Positions 25,598 to 34,655 of a DNA stretch of 64,000 nucleotides are shown in pieces. The notes under the pieces are model-generated. The model ran no database searches, was not told the origin of the DNA, and saw only the letters and a program-made list of their open reading frames with translations. The stretch comes from Marnyiella aurantia (GTDB lineage: Bacteria; Bacteroidota; Bacteroidia; Flavobacteriales; Weeksellaceae). The position numbers and the translations under genes are program-made. The stretch lies in NCBI RefSeq assembly GCF_014041915.1, contig NZ_CP059472.1, positions 1,488,001 through 1,552,000 on the forward strand, read 5' to 3'. Numbering within the stretch: position 1 is the stretch's first letter; every line of letters starts with the position of its first letter.

Positions 25598-27031
25598 TTA
25601 TTCCGACGCCGCTAAAAGCGTACCCTGAGTATTTCCGTAAACCAATACGGTCACAATGTCTCCAAGCTTCTGTCCCGGTTTCTTGTCAAACACACAAACG
25701 GCATTCTGAGAGTTTCGCCCTTTCCACTGATTCTCATTCTTTCTGGAAGTTCCTTCAATAAGGACTTCATGCTCACGGCCAACGTATGATTCCATCCGTT
25801 TCCGCGAAAGAGCTCCCTGCAGTGCGATGACTTCTGAAAGTCTCCGCTGTTTCACTTCAGCAGGAACATCATCCTCCATCTTTTTATGTGCCGGAGTTCC
25901 CGGCCTTTCCGAATAGGCAAACATATATCCGTAATCATACTCCACTTCCTTCATCAGGGAGAGTGTCTTCTCATGATCGGCTTCCGTTTCGCCGCAGAAT
26001 CCGATGATCATATCCTGTGAGAAAGAAATTTCCGGAACAATCTCTCTGGCCTTTCTTATCAAATCAAGATATTCCTCGCGGGTATGCTGGCGGTTCATGC
26101 GCTCCAGAATTCTGTTGCTGCCACTCTGCACCGGTAAGTGCACATATTTACAGATATTTTTATGCTTCGCCATAACCGTGAAAACATCCATTGTCATGTC
26201 ATGCGGATTGGAAGTAGAAAAACGTATACGCATTTCCGGCACCGCGACAGCCACCATATCCAGCAACTGTGCAAAGTTAACTGCTGTAAGCTTCTGCATC
26301 TCTGTCGCGTTCTTGAAATCCTTCTTAGGTCCGCCACCATACCACAGGTACGAATCTACATTCTGACCCAGAAGTGTAATTTCCTTGTAGCCGCTGTTCC
26401 ACAGATCCTGACATTCCGAAATAATGGAATGCGGGTCCCGGCTGCGCTCGCGGCCACGGGTAAAAGGAACAACGCAGAAAGTACACATATTGTCGCAGCC
26501 ACGCGTAATGGTTACAAATGCTGTGACACCGTTTCCACCTAAACGGACGGGGTTTATATCTGCATAGGTTTCCTCTTTGGAAAGAATTACGTTGATGGCA
26601 TCGCGGCCGCCGTCGGTTTCCTTCAGTAAATTAGGAAGATCACGGTAAGCATCCGGACCCACCACAAGATCTACAAGCTGTTCCTCTTCCAGAAATTTGG
26701 TCTTCAGACGTTCTGCCATGCAGCCCAAAACACCAACAGTTAGATTAGGTTTGGCTTTTTTAAGGTTTTTGAACTGCGAGAGGCGCATCCGTACGGTTTG
26801 CTCTGCTTTCTCGCGTATGGAACAGGTATTCAGCAGAATAAGATCTGCCTCATCCTGATTGAGGGTTGTATTATATCCCTGCTCATTGAGTATGGAAGCC
26901 ACAATTTCTGAATCTGAGAAATTCATCTGGCAACCATAACTTTCCAAAAAAAGTTTCTTGGAATTGGTAGGTTTTTCGGCTATAGCAAAGGCTTCGCCCT
27001 GCTTTGTTTCGTCTATATATTTATCCTGCAC
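25598..27031 (-). CDS. miaB: tRNA methylthiotransferase MiaB
   Basis: Radical SAM enzyme adding a methylthio group to i6A37 of tRNAs. The N-terminal domain holds three cluster cysteines ([25 protein letters not shown]). The radical SAM motif is CDNMCTFC, followed by [16 protein letters not shown] domain closes the protein ([11 protein letters not shown] onward). Length 477 residues fits, including a short N-terminal extension. It appears to head the minus-strand run that goes through lptE to the NTR-like gene. Confidence 0.95.
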   Translation of the reverse strand: MQDKYIDETKQGEAFAIAEKPTNSKKLFLESYGCQMNFSDSEIVASILNEQGYNTTLNQDEADLILLNTCSIREKAEQTVRMRLSQFKNLKKAKPNLTVGVLGCMAERLKTKFLEEEQLVDLVVGPDAYRDLPNLLKETDGGRDAINVILSKEETYADINPVRLGGNGVTAFVTITRGCDNMCTFCVVPFTRGRERSRDPHSIISECQDLWNSGYKEITLLGQNVDSYLWYGGGPKKDFKNATEMQKLTAVNFAQLLDMVAVAVPEMRIRFSTSNPHDMTMDVFTVMAKHKNICKYVHLPVQSGSNRILERMNRQHTREEYLDLIRKAREIVPEISFSQDMIIGFCGETEADHEKTLSLMKEVEYDYGYMFAYSERPGTPAHKKMEDDVPAEVKQRRLSEVIALQGALSRKRMESYVGREHEVLIEGTSRKNENQWKGRNSQNAVCVFDKKPGQKLGDIVTVLVYGNTQGTLLAASE

Positions 27032-27091
27032 GGTACTCGTTATTATGGGAGAATCCAGAAAAACACACTGAATTCAACTTAAATTAAAGTG

Positions 27092-27099
27092 CAAAGATA
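27092..27099 (-). promoter_or_regulatory. Possible -7 element of miaB
   Basis: TATCTTTG on the minus strand, matching TAnnTTTG, about 60 bases before miaB. A weak CTG lies near the -33 distance. Confidence 0.35.
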
Positions 27100-27160
27100 A
27101 GAATTATTGTGACAGAATGGCAGGTAACACTTCGCTTTGTTGGTGGATTAAATCAGCACG

Positions 27161-27847
27161 TTACGAACCAAAAGCCAACGGTAGTTTATACCGTGCCCTT
27201 ACCTGCACGCCATATTTCGTAGCGGGCTTCCATAGGGTTTTAATTCGGTATACGGTGCGTAATGCTTCTGCGTTAACATGTGGACTATCTCCTTCGGCCG
27301 TAACATCTTCAATCCTTCCGTCTCTACCAACAACAAAATGTACAACAACTCTCTTAATCATTCCCGTCGGAACCACATCAGCACGGAAATTTTTAAGAAT
27401 TTCCTGTCGAAAGGCAGTTAGCCCGCCCGGAAACTCTGCATTCTTTACCTCCTCGGTATAAAAATATCCTTCCTGATAATAGTTAAACAGATGATTAGGT
27501 ACCAAGGTAAACTGAGAAACCGCGTTAACCGTCTTACCATCAATAAAAGCAGGCTTCCACTTTTTAAGGTGGGGCAAAACTTTACGAAATATGTCGTAAG
27601 CGCATTTGTTTGCGGTGATGTTGACCGAATCGAAATCTTTTACAAAACTAATTTTGGAGTTTTCCCGTACTAAAACTGAGCCCGTATAGCGTACTTCCTC
27701 ATTTAAACATGGTTCAATTGCCAACTTCCTTAGTGTATTGTGAATTTCCTTATATAACAGTTTACTTCCACCTTCATAAAAATCCTGTCCGGCAGGATAC
27801 TGGGGATGGATAAACGGCTGTTCCTGAGCTGCAGCACTATAGAACAT
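27161..27847 (-). CDS. Secreted protein with two TonB-C-like domains, possible frameshift in signal peptide
   Basis: 228 residues from the ATG at 27847. Two related halves are visible: the first with QYPAGQDFYEGG and WKPAFIDGKTVNAVSQFTL, the second with EFPGGLTAFRQEI, VVHFVVGRDGRIEDV and LWKPATKYGVQVRARYKLPL. Each resembles the TonB C-terminal domain (G..AF, then NG/DG.I, then W.PA...G..V). No TonB membrane anchor or Pro-rich spacer is present. The likely signal peptide is split: an ATG at 27879 (MNKFFLL) is in another frame, and one extra T in the T-run 27866-27870 would give MNKFFPSFIIFMFYSAAAQ in frame. No function is known. Confidence 0.7.
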   Translation of the reverse strand: MFYSAAAQEQPFIHPQYPAGQDFYEGGSKLLYKEIHNTLRKLAIEPCLNEEVRYTGSVLVRENSKISFVKDFDSVNITANKCAYDIFRKVLPHLKKWKPAFIDGKTVNAVSQFTLVPNHLFNYYQEGYFYTEEVKNAEFPGGLTAFRQEILKNFRADVVPTGMIKRVVVHFVVGRDGRIEDVTAEGDSPHVNAEALRTVYRIKTLWKPATKYGVQVRARYKLPLAFGS

Positions 27848-27995
27848 AAAAATAATAAAAGAAGGAAAAATTTATTCATAATAGTTCTTGTAAAAACATG
27901 GAATAATTCTGATTTACTTGCCAAAGATAAAATTTAAGGTAGAAAACAAAGTATGCCCGCCCGCACGTTTAAATCTGTCACTATAAACTGTAAAC

Positions 27996-28478
27996 CTAAA
28001 GATCAAAACTGTCTGTCCTGAAATTAACTTTTTGCCGTATCCTGGAATCAACAGGCACACCGTTGCAGGTAGCCGGAGTCCAGGTTGGATTCATATTTCT
28101 CAGGGCCAGTTCCAGATCGCGCAGCAGGAGGTGACCGTTCTGAACTTCAGGCTTCAACTGAAAACGCTGCAGCGAACCATTTTTTCCAATGTAAAGAATT
28201 AGCTCAAAGGTGCCGTTTACAGTATAAAGACCTGTATCCAGAAAACCTTTCATCTGCTTGCTGATGTTCTCCTTGAAAGCACCTTCACCACCGGTAAAGC
28301 GTGCATAGACCGGCGAACCGCATTTCAGGCGGTAAAACTCCGTAGGATTATTAATATCATACGAAATGGCAACACGTACAAACTCCTCGGAATTTTCCGA
28401 GATCTCACTATCCTCAATCAGGGTTTGCGCAGGCACAAGACCAAACGCAAACATTAGAATAAATATCAGTTTTTTCAT
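27996..28478 (-). CDS. Secreted protein with TonB-C-like domain
   Basis: 160 residues with a signal peptide ending in LVPAQ. The mature part carries the same pattern as its neighbours: FTGGEGAFKENI, FELILYIGKNGSLQRF and TWTPATCNGVPVDSRIRQKVNF. It lacks a membrane anchor and Pro-rich region, so it is probably a periplasmic or surface protein rather than a TonB energy transducer. Separated from the next member by 54 bases. Confidence 0.75.
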   Translation of the reverse strand: MKKLIFILMFAFGLVPAQTLIEDSEISENSEEFVRVAISYDINNPTEFYRLKCGSPVYARFTGGEGAFKENISKQMKGFLDTGLYTVNGTFELILYIGKNGSLQRFQLKPEVQNGHLLLRDLELALRNMNPTWTPATCNGVPVDSRIRQKVNFRTDSFDL

Positions 28479-28532
28479 GATGTTGAATTTTAGTAAAGTT
28501 AAGATCTACTCAGGTTATAGAAAATAATAGGA

Positions 28533-28943
28533 TTAGTCATGATCGAAATGATCCGATGTAAAATTAACTTTCAAAAGCCGTTTGGACTTCACAGGTTTCC
28601 CGTCATGCATCGCCGGAGTCCATTTTGGCTTAATGCGTTTTACTGCGAAGGTCATATCATCAATAAACATCCCGCTGTTCTTTACTTGAGGGAAAATCTG
28701 CACGTTACTAATTTTACCGTTTACATCAATATCAAACATAAAATTGAAGATGCCATTTGCTGCATACTGTTTCATATCAATGTATCCCCTGACCATTTTA
28801 TGAAATTCTGCAAGAAATGCTTCATCACCTCCCGGAAAATGTGCCGGCTCGGTATAAATAATCTTTTGATGTACCTGTTGCTCTGTACTTTGGCCGGAAG
28901 CCCAGCCGAAACAGATGACAAGTAAGAACAGAATCTTTTTCAT
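28533..28943 (-). CDS. Secreted protein with TonB-C-like domain
   Basis: 136 residues with signal peptide MKKILFLLVICFGWASGQ. It repeats the family pattern: HFPGGDEAFLAEF, FNFMFDIDVNGKISNV and KWTPAMHDGKPVKSKRLLKVNF. It overlaps the lysA stop codon by one base, so it is translated right behind lysA. It is the shortest, single-domain member of the three tandem paralogues. Function unknown. Confidence 0.75.
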   Translation of the reverse strand: MKKILFLLVICFGWASGQSTEQQVHQKIIYTEPAHFPGGDEAFLAEFHKMVRGYIDMKQYAANGIFNFMFDIDVNGKISNVQIFPQVKNSGMFIDDMTFAVKRIKPKWTPAMHDGKPVKSKRLLKVNFTSDHFDHD

Positions 28944-30142
28944 TACAATATTTCAATTTGGTTCCTTAGCAAATCTTCAAATTCATCGCGCTTTCGGATC
29001 AGGTGCGCTTTGCCGTCCAGGAAGAGGACTTCGGCAGGTTTAAGCCGCGAATTAAAGTTTGAACTCATCTCAAAACCGTAAGCTCCGGCATTTCTGAACA
29101 CAAGCACATCACTCTCCCTCACTTCGTTAAGCTTGCGATCCCAGGCGAAGGTATCCGTTTCACAGATATTGCCGACTACAGTATAAATGCGCTGGGCACC
29201 TCGGGGATTTGAAAGGTTTTCAATCAAATGGTAAGAATCGTAAAACATAGGCCTGATAAGATGATTAAAACCTGAATTGATGCCGCAAAATACAGTAGCC
29301 GTGGTCTGTTTAATCACATTGGCCTTCACCAGAAAATGTCCGCTGTTACCCACCAGGAATTTCCCGGGTTCAAACCAAAGCTGGAATTTCTTACCCGTCT
29401 CTTTCTGATACGCAGAGAGCGCTTTCTCCACCTTTTTCCCTAAAGTCTTCACATCTGTTTCCAGATCACCTTCCTGATAAGGGATTTTGAAACCGCTGCC
29501 CATATCCAGATATTTAAGGTCCGGGAAATGCTCTGCAAGTTCAAACATGATTTCCAGTCCCTGCAGGAATACATCCGGGTCCTTGATCTCACTTCCGGTA
29601 TGCATGTGAAGCCCCTCAACCAAAAGATTCGTGGATTTCATTACCCGCTCAATATGCCTGAGCTGATGGATGGAAATACCAAACTTGGAATCAATATGTC
29701 CGGTTGAGATCTTATGGTTTCCGCCTGCGTATATGTGTGGGTTTATCCTTATAAATATGGGATATGAAGATCCATATCTGTTCCCAAACTGCTCCAGGAT
29801 TGAGATATTATCAATATTGATGTGCACCTTCAGTTCCATCGCATCTTCTATCTCTTTCAGATCTACACAGTTGGGTGTGAAAAGAATCCGGTCATTGGTG
29901 AAGCCGGCCCGCAAGCCAAGTCTTACTTCATTTATGGAAACGCAGTCCAAACCCGCCCCCAAACTCTCAATATATTTCAGGATATTGATGTTGGTCAGTG
30001 CTTTGGCAGCATAAAAAAACCGGGTGTGGCTGTGAAATGAAGAAGTCAGTTTCTCATATTGCAGTCTGATACTTTCTGCATCATATACATACACCGGTGT
30101 TCCGTGTTGGTGTGCAATTTTCAGCAAGTCTTTATTGGTCAT
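28943..30142 (-). CDS. lysA: Diaminopimelate decarboxylase
   Basis: PLP enzyme that makes lysine from meso-diaminopimelate. The PLP Lys lies in FFYAAKALTN; the phosphate-binding Gly-rich region is YLDMGSGFKIPY; and the HMHTGSEI motif is present. The C-terminal barrel contains FRNAGAYGFEMSSNFN. I start at the ATG at 30142 (MTNKDLLKIA), since the frame to 30193 adds 17 residues without family match. Length about 400 residues. Confidence 0.94.
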   Translation of the reverse strand: MTNKDLLKIAHQHGTPVYVYDAESIRLQYEKLTSSFHSHTRFFYAAKALTNINILKYIESLGAGLDCVSINEVRLGLRAGFTNDRILFTPNCVDLKEIEDAMELKVHINIDNISILEQFGNRYGSSYPIFIRINPHIYAGGNHKISTGHIDSKFGISIHQLRHIERVMKSTNLLVEGLHMHTGSEIKDPDVFLQGLEIMFELAEHFPDLKYLDMGSGFKIPYQEGDLETDVKTLGKKVEKALSAYQKETGKKFQLWFEPGKFLVGNSGHFLVKANVIKQTTATVFCGINSGFNHLIRPMFYDSYHLIENLSNPRGAQRIYTVVGNICETDTFAWDRKLNEVRESDVLVFRNAGAYGFEMSSNFNSRLKPAEVLFLDGKAHLIRKRDEFEDLLRNQIEIL

Positions 30143-30215
30143 TTGTATAAAATCGTAATTATTACTGTTATTTATTATCGTCGGCAACAACAATCATCAT
30201 ACCGCTACCTAGGCA

Positions 30216-31439
30216 TCATTCGGGCAGTGAGTGCACCTCGCAGTCACCTTTCAGCAAAAGCAGCTGCAGGTCATTCTGAAGTTCCGACGTGGGTTTGGGG
30301 AGGTCAATTTTTATTCTGGAGACCTTATCCCAGGTCTGAATCTGGGTGTGCAGTTCGTAAAAGCCGTATGAAACCAATTTTCCTTCCTTCAGAATCATAA
30401 ATGCTTTTTCGCCCCGGGTTCTGCCATCAGAAATCCACATTTCGCTACGGTTTTGAAGAGATAAAATTTTTGTTAGCTCTTCAGCATCCTGAAATTCCTC
30501 GCGGGATTTAATAAAACTTGCCGCTTTCAGACCCTGAGTAAAAGATTTAAACCTTAAAATGGGCAGACTTTGTTCCCGCGCAGTAATCTTCTCCACAAAA
30601 TACTTTCCTTTCCTGAAGAAAAGTCCGAATGGCAAATTTTCTTTTTTATAAAGCCCTTTGGTGCGCATCATAAGTTTCGCCAGCACATCATTGCCTGTAA
30701 GTTCATAATGAATTTGCTTAACATCGTCCTGAAGCTGTTTCCACTTTTTCAGTTTGGATGTAAAAACACTTTTAGCAAACTTTCGCAGATCATCAGAAAA
30801 ATCAGAATAAATAATCTTTCCGTCTTCGTTCTGGAAATAAATAATTCCACTTTCGGCAGGGAGGTCCTGCGTAAGGTCACGGATTTTGTTGAGGTAGGTA
30901 TCCGCATTAAGCTGGTCATGCTGCTGCTGAATTATTTCGGAATCTTTATCCTTAATAATCAAGAGTTTAAAAAGGTCTAAGGTAGCTCTGGCATCGCCGG
31001 CGGCGCGGTGATGATCCACCAACGGAATACCAAGTGATTTCACCAGTTTTCCCAGGGAATAGCTTTCTGCTTCAGGAATTAATTTTTTAGCTAAAGGTAT
31101 GGTGTCCAAGGTGCTAATACGATACTCATAACCCAGGCGTTTAAACTCCTGTCTCAGCATACGGTAGTCAAAGTCGATATTATGTCCCACAAGCGTTGTA
31201 CCGTCGGTCATCTCCACCACCCTTTTGGCAATTTCATGAAATCGGGGAGCTGTCCGTACCATTTTCGGTGTAATTCCGGTAAGTTTCTGTACAAAAGGAG
31301 TTATGTCGCTGTCGGGATTTACAAGCGACATAAACTGATCCACGATTTCGTGCCCGTCATACTTGTAGACCGCAATCTCTATAATGCTTTCGTTCCGGAA
31401 TCCGGCGCCGTTACTTTCAATGTCTATTACTGAATACAT
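30216..31439 (-). CDS. DEDDh exonuclease fused to degenerate GIY-YIG-like domain
   Basis: 407 residues. The N-terminal half (about 1-165) is a DnaQ-type 3'-5' exonuclease: Asp/Glu in SVIDIESNG, Asp in LVGHNIDFDYRML and His/Asp in DHHRAAGDARAT. After it, about residues 198-275 read SGIIYFQNEDGKIIYSDFS ... YELTGNDVLAKLMM, which follows the UvrC/Cho GIY-YIG pattern, but the YIG glycine and the catalytic Glu are not evident. The remainder is unassigned. Similar exonuclease/UvrC-like fusions exist in other bacteria. The gene is 20 bases from the HerA-like gene. Confidence 0.8.
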   Translation of the reverse strand: MYSVIDIESNGAGFRNESIIEIAVYKYDGHEIVDQFMSLVNPDSDITPFVQKLTGITPKMVRTAPRFHEIAKRVVEMTDGTTLVGHNIDFDYRMLRQEFKRLGYEYRISTLDTIPLAKKLIPEAESYSLGKLVKSLGIPLVDHHRAAGDARATLDLFKLLIIKDKDSEIIQQQHDQLNADTYLNKIRDLTQDLPAESGIIYFQNEDGKIIYSDFSDDLRKFAKSVFTSKLKKWKQLQDDVKQIHYELTGNDVLAKLMMRTKGLYKKENLPFGLFFRKGKYFVEKITAREQSLPILRFKSFTQGLKAASFIKSREEFQDAEELTKILSLQNRSEMWISDGRTRGEKAFMILKEGKLVSYGFYELHTQIQTWDKVSRIKIDLPKPTSELQNDLQLLLLKGDCEVHSLPE

Positions 31440-31458
31440 TTTTAAATTTTCCCTGTTT

Positions 31459-32982
31459 TTATCGTCTGCGCTTCAGGCCGAACATACCCAGAATGGCCCT
31501 GGCGCCTTCGCGCATGAGGGTATTGGTAAAAGTCCGGCCGGCACTGGATTTCAGTACGGTCTCAAACATTCCGGGCTGTTCCTTTACCGGTTTTGCCTTC
31601 CGCTCAGCTCCGGCTTCCGCAATAGTCTGCTCCATGCGGTTAGTCAGCATCTCGTATGCCGAATCCTTATTTACAGACTTTTCATATTTTGCCACCAACT
31701 TAGAACGTGATGTAAGTTCGGCCACCTCACCATCGGTAAGTACATCCATCCGGCTTTCCGGAGAAATCAGATACGTATGAACCAAAGGAGTAGGTATTCC
31801 TTTTTCGTCCAGTGCGGTAACAAAAGCCTCACCAATACCGAGATTCTGGATCAGCTGTCCGGCATCATAAAATTCGGTAATGGGATAGTTTTCCACCGCC
31901 CTATTTATTTCCTTTCGGTCCTTGGCCGTGAAACCGCGCAGGGCATGCTGGATTTTAAGACCAAGCTGGCTAAGGACGTTTTCCGGCACATCGCCAGGAA
32001 TCTGGGTTATAAAGTATATTCCTACTCCTTTTGAACGAATCAGTTTCACCATGGTTTCAATCTGGTTCAGCAGGGTTTTGGAAGCCTCTTTAAAAATTAA
32101 ATGTGCCTCGTCTATAAACAGAACCAGTTTGGGTTTGCCGCTATCCCCTTCTTCAGGAAAAGTTAAATAAATCTCGGCAAAAAGCGACAGCATAAAGGTA
32201 GAAAAAAGCTGAGGCTGGCTTTGGATGTTGGCGACACGCAGAATATTTACCACCCCTTTACCGTCCTGCTTATGCAAAAGATCCGCTACGTCAAAGCTGG
32301 GTTCACCAAAAAACTCCGCAGCACCCTGCTGTTCCATAGCGACAATTGACCGTAGGATTGCACCCAGTGATGCCGGTGATATAGAACCATAGTTAGCGGA
32401 AATATCTGCTTTGCCCTGTGGAGTATCGGTGACGTATTTGAGTACTTTCTTAAGGTCTTCAAGATCAATTAAAGGCAGGCCTTTATCGTCGCAGTATTTA
32501 AACACGATGGACATAATCCCTGTTTGCGTATCATTCAGATCCAAAATTTTTGAAAGCAGAAGAGGCCCGAACTCAGTAACTGTAGCCCGAAGTTTTACGC
32601 CGCGTTCGCCGGAAATGGTCATCAGTTCCACCGGAAAGTTTTGCGCAGTCCAGGGCAAACCTGTCTTAGCATAACGGTCATCAATAATGGAATTTCTGAC
32701 TCCTGCAGCTGAGATTCCGGAAAAATCCCCTTTTATATCCAGCACCAGAGAGGGCACGCCGGCATGGGAAAGCTGTTCTGCAAAGACCTGTACAGTTTTT
32801 GTTTTACCTGTACCCGTGGCGCCCGCAATAAGTCCGTGCCTGTTGATGGTTTTCAGGGGCAGAAGTACATTTACCTCTTTTACCACTTCACCATCCAATA
32901 TTCCTTTGCCCAGAATAATATGCTCACCTTTGGGCACATAGCGCGCGTTAAGATCTTTTATAAATTTTGGCCTGTTTCCCAT
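31459..32982 (-). CDS. HerA-like ATPase (DUF853/YjgR family)
   Basis: Cytoplasmic ATPase of 507 residues. Walker A is GATGTGKTKTV and Walker B is LVLFIDEAHLIF, with KSKG-type sensor segments (RSKGVGIYFITQIPGDVPENVLSQLG) as in HerA/DUF853 proteins. The C-terminal part contains a low-complexity linker (about residues 420-470). It lies directly upstream of the exonuclease gene, so a shared job in DNA processing is possible but not shown. Confidence 0.88.
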   Translation of the reverse strand: MGNRPKFIKDLNARYVPKGEHIILGKGILDGEVVKEVNVLLPLKTINRHGLIAGATGTGKTKTVQVFAEQLSHAGVPSLVLDIKGDFSGISAAGVRNSIIDDRYAKTGLPWTAQNFPVELMTISGERGVKLRATVTEFGPLLLSKILDLNDTQTGIMSIVFKYCDDKGLPLIDLEDLKKVLKYVTDTPQGKADISANYGSISPASLGAILRSIVAMEQQGAAEFFGEPSFDVADLLHKQDGKGVVNILRVANIQSQPQLFSTFMLSLFAEIYLTFPEEGDSGKPKLVLFIDEAHLIFKEASKTLLNQIETMVKLIRSKGVGIYFITQIPGDVPENVLSQLGLKIQHALRGFTAKDRKEINRAVENYPITEFYDAGQLIQNLGIGEAFVTALDEKGIPTPLVHTYLISPESRMDVLTDGEVAELTSRSKLVAKYEKSVNKDSAYEMLTNRMEQTIAEAGAERKAKPVKEQPGMFETVLKSSAGRTFTNTLMREGARAILGMFGLKRRR

Positions 32983-33192
32983 AGTCAGTGAATTGAATTG
33001 TTAAAGGTAATTTTTTTTGAGGTAAAATTAAAATAACGGCTCGTCCAGCAGGCATTCAGATTTTTGTTCCACACCAAAACTCCGACATTTTCCTGTATGT
33101 GCGAAAAACTGCAACCAACCAATTGCAAACACCACTTTAAACGACGAACATATGTTAGTATCCAGTGGCTCTTTGACGCCGCTTTAAGTGTC

Positions 33193-33231
33193 TTTTTTGC
33201 TTCCGGAACTTCTTTTATTTACCTATATTTG
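33193..33231 (+). promoter_or_regulatory. Possible promoter of the Gre-like gene
   Basis: A TTTTTTG (33193-33199) and an exact TATATTTG (33224-33231) lie 23 bases before the likely ATG at 33254. The spacing of 24 is longer than normal. Confidence 0.35.
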
Positions 33232-33253
33232 GTTCGTTTATAAACCAAGAACA

Positions 33254-33697
33254 ATGAAACGAAAAGAAATACTCTCCAGAATTCTGGAGGAGCAAAATAA
33301 AGTGATTGCCAACCTGCAAAACTCAGTAAATCTATATAAAAAAGAATCTGATAAAGACGAAGATGATACCTCGGACCCAGACGACTATGCCCGCCAGACC
33401 GAGGCAAAGGACATGCAGCTGAGATTTGAAAAAATGCTGAGTAAAGAAAAAACTGACCTGAACTTTGTCCTTGGCGAAAAAGATAAAAGTTATACTGTTG
33501 CGGAACATGGAGCATTAGTGGAAAGCGATAAAAATTACTTTTTCCTGGGCGTGGCCTTACCGGCTTTTAAGTATAATGGCAAAGATGTTTACTGCATTTC
33601 GCCGGAGGCTCCTATTTACGCAAAGATAAGAGGCAAAAAAGAGGGGGACAGTCTGCAGATGGGCGACCGCACCCTGGAAATAGTCGGTATTTCATAA
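33254..33697 (+). CDS. GreA/GreB-like protein
   Basis: 147-residue cytoplasmic protein. I start at the ATG at 33254 (MKRKEILSRILEEQNKVI). Residues 1-75 form a likely coiled coil with a charged, acidic insert (SDKDEDDTSDPDDYA). The rest (HGALVESDKNYFFLGVAL, then ISPEAPIYAKIRGKKEGD) follows the FKBP-like C-terminal domain of Gre transcription cleavage factors. The acidic catalytic tip of Gre proteins is not clear, so it may be a Gre-fold protein with another role. Confidence 0.65.
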   Translation: MKRKEILSRILEEQNKVIANLQNSVNLYKKESDKDEDDTSDPDDYARQTEAKDMQLRFEKMLSKEKTDLNFVLGEKDKSYTVAEHGALVESDKNYFFLGVALPAFKYNGKDVYCISPEAPIYAKIRGKKEGDSLQMGDRTLEIVGIS

Positions 33698-33748
33698 GCC
33701 AATGTCAGAAAAAGGTCTTACATCATCACTAACTAATCAATTACAGCC

Positions 33749-34552
33749 ATGCACGTACTGGGCTATTTCTTTGCAGTCGTAATCGGACTGGTTATGGGGC
33801 TGATTGGCGGCGGCGGAAGCATACTTAGTGTACCTGTTTTTGCGTACATTTTTAATATTGATGCCATCACAGCAACCACACTGTCCCTTTTCGTGGTGGG
33901 GGTTACCAGTTCGGCAGGTTCAGTTGGATTCCTAAGACAGGGCAGCATCAACTTTAAAACTGCCCTCCTCTTCGGTTTACCGTCTGTCCTGGGTATATTG
34001 TTCTCACGGCGAGTGGTATTACCGCATCTGCCACCCTTCATTATAAACAGATGGGGCATCAGTATTACTAAGGAGATGTTTATTTTGGTGCTTTTTGCGT
34101 TGCTGATGCTCATTTCTGCTTTCAAAATGATTAAGAAAACAGACCGGCAGCGTATTAGAAAATCAGAAGATGTAAATTATACTCTGCTCATATCCCAGGG
34201 ACTGTTGGTAGGGATTATTACGGGTTTTATAGGGGCAGGTGGCGGCTTCCTGATTGTACCTGCATTGGTAATGCTGCTGGGGGTATCTATGAAACAGGCT
34301 GTTGCTACTTCACTGTTCATTATCTCAATAAATTCAATGATCGGTTTTATATCGTCGCTGGATAAGGTAGTGATTGACTGGCACTTCCTGCTTTCTTTCA
34401 GCGCACTTTCAGTAGTCGGTATTTTAATAGGTGTACAGTTAGCAAAAAGAATAGAAGGACGCAAACTCAGACCCCTTTTCGGCTGGTTTGTGTTAGCTAT
34501 GGCGGTATTTATCATAGTAAACGAACTTTTCATCAAACAGATTACCTCATAA
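33749..34552 (+). CDS. TSUP (TauE/SafE) permease, full length
   Basis: Membrane protein of 267 residues with both TSUP halves: GLIGGGGSILSVPVFAYIF near the start and FIGAGGGFLIVPALVMLLGVSMKQAVATSL in the second half, plus about eight spans. Such permeases export sulfite, organosulfonates or related anions. The next gene on the same strand encodes an MBL/rhodanese protein, supporting a role with reduced sulfur compounds. Confidence 0.92.
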   Translation: MHVLGYFFAVVIGLVMGLIGGGGSILSVPVFAYIFNIDAITATTLSLFVVGVTSSAGSVGFLRQGSINFKTALLFGLPSVLGILFSRRVVLPHLPPFIINRWGISITKEMFILVLFALLMLISAFKMIKKTDRQRIRKSEDVNYTLLISQGLLVGIITGFIGAGGGFLIVPALVMLLGVSMKQAVATSLFIISINSMIGFISSLDKVVIDWHFLLSFSALSVVGILIGVQLAKRIEGRKLRPLFGWFVLAMAVFIIVNELFIKQITS

Positions 34553-34655
34553 AGCAGAGAACATATCAAATTCAGAACGTAATAAAAGCGCAGAACCGTA
34601 TAGAAACTGTTAGAACTAAAAACGCGAAATTTGACAACACTTAATTTAGCTAAAA

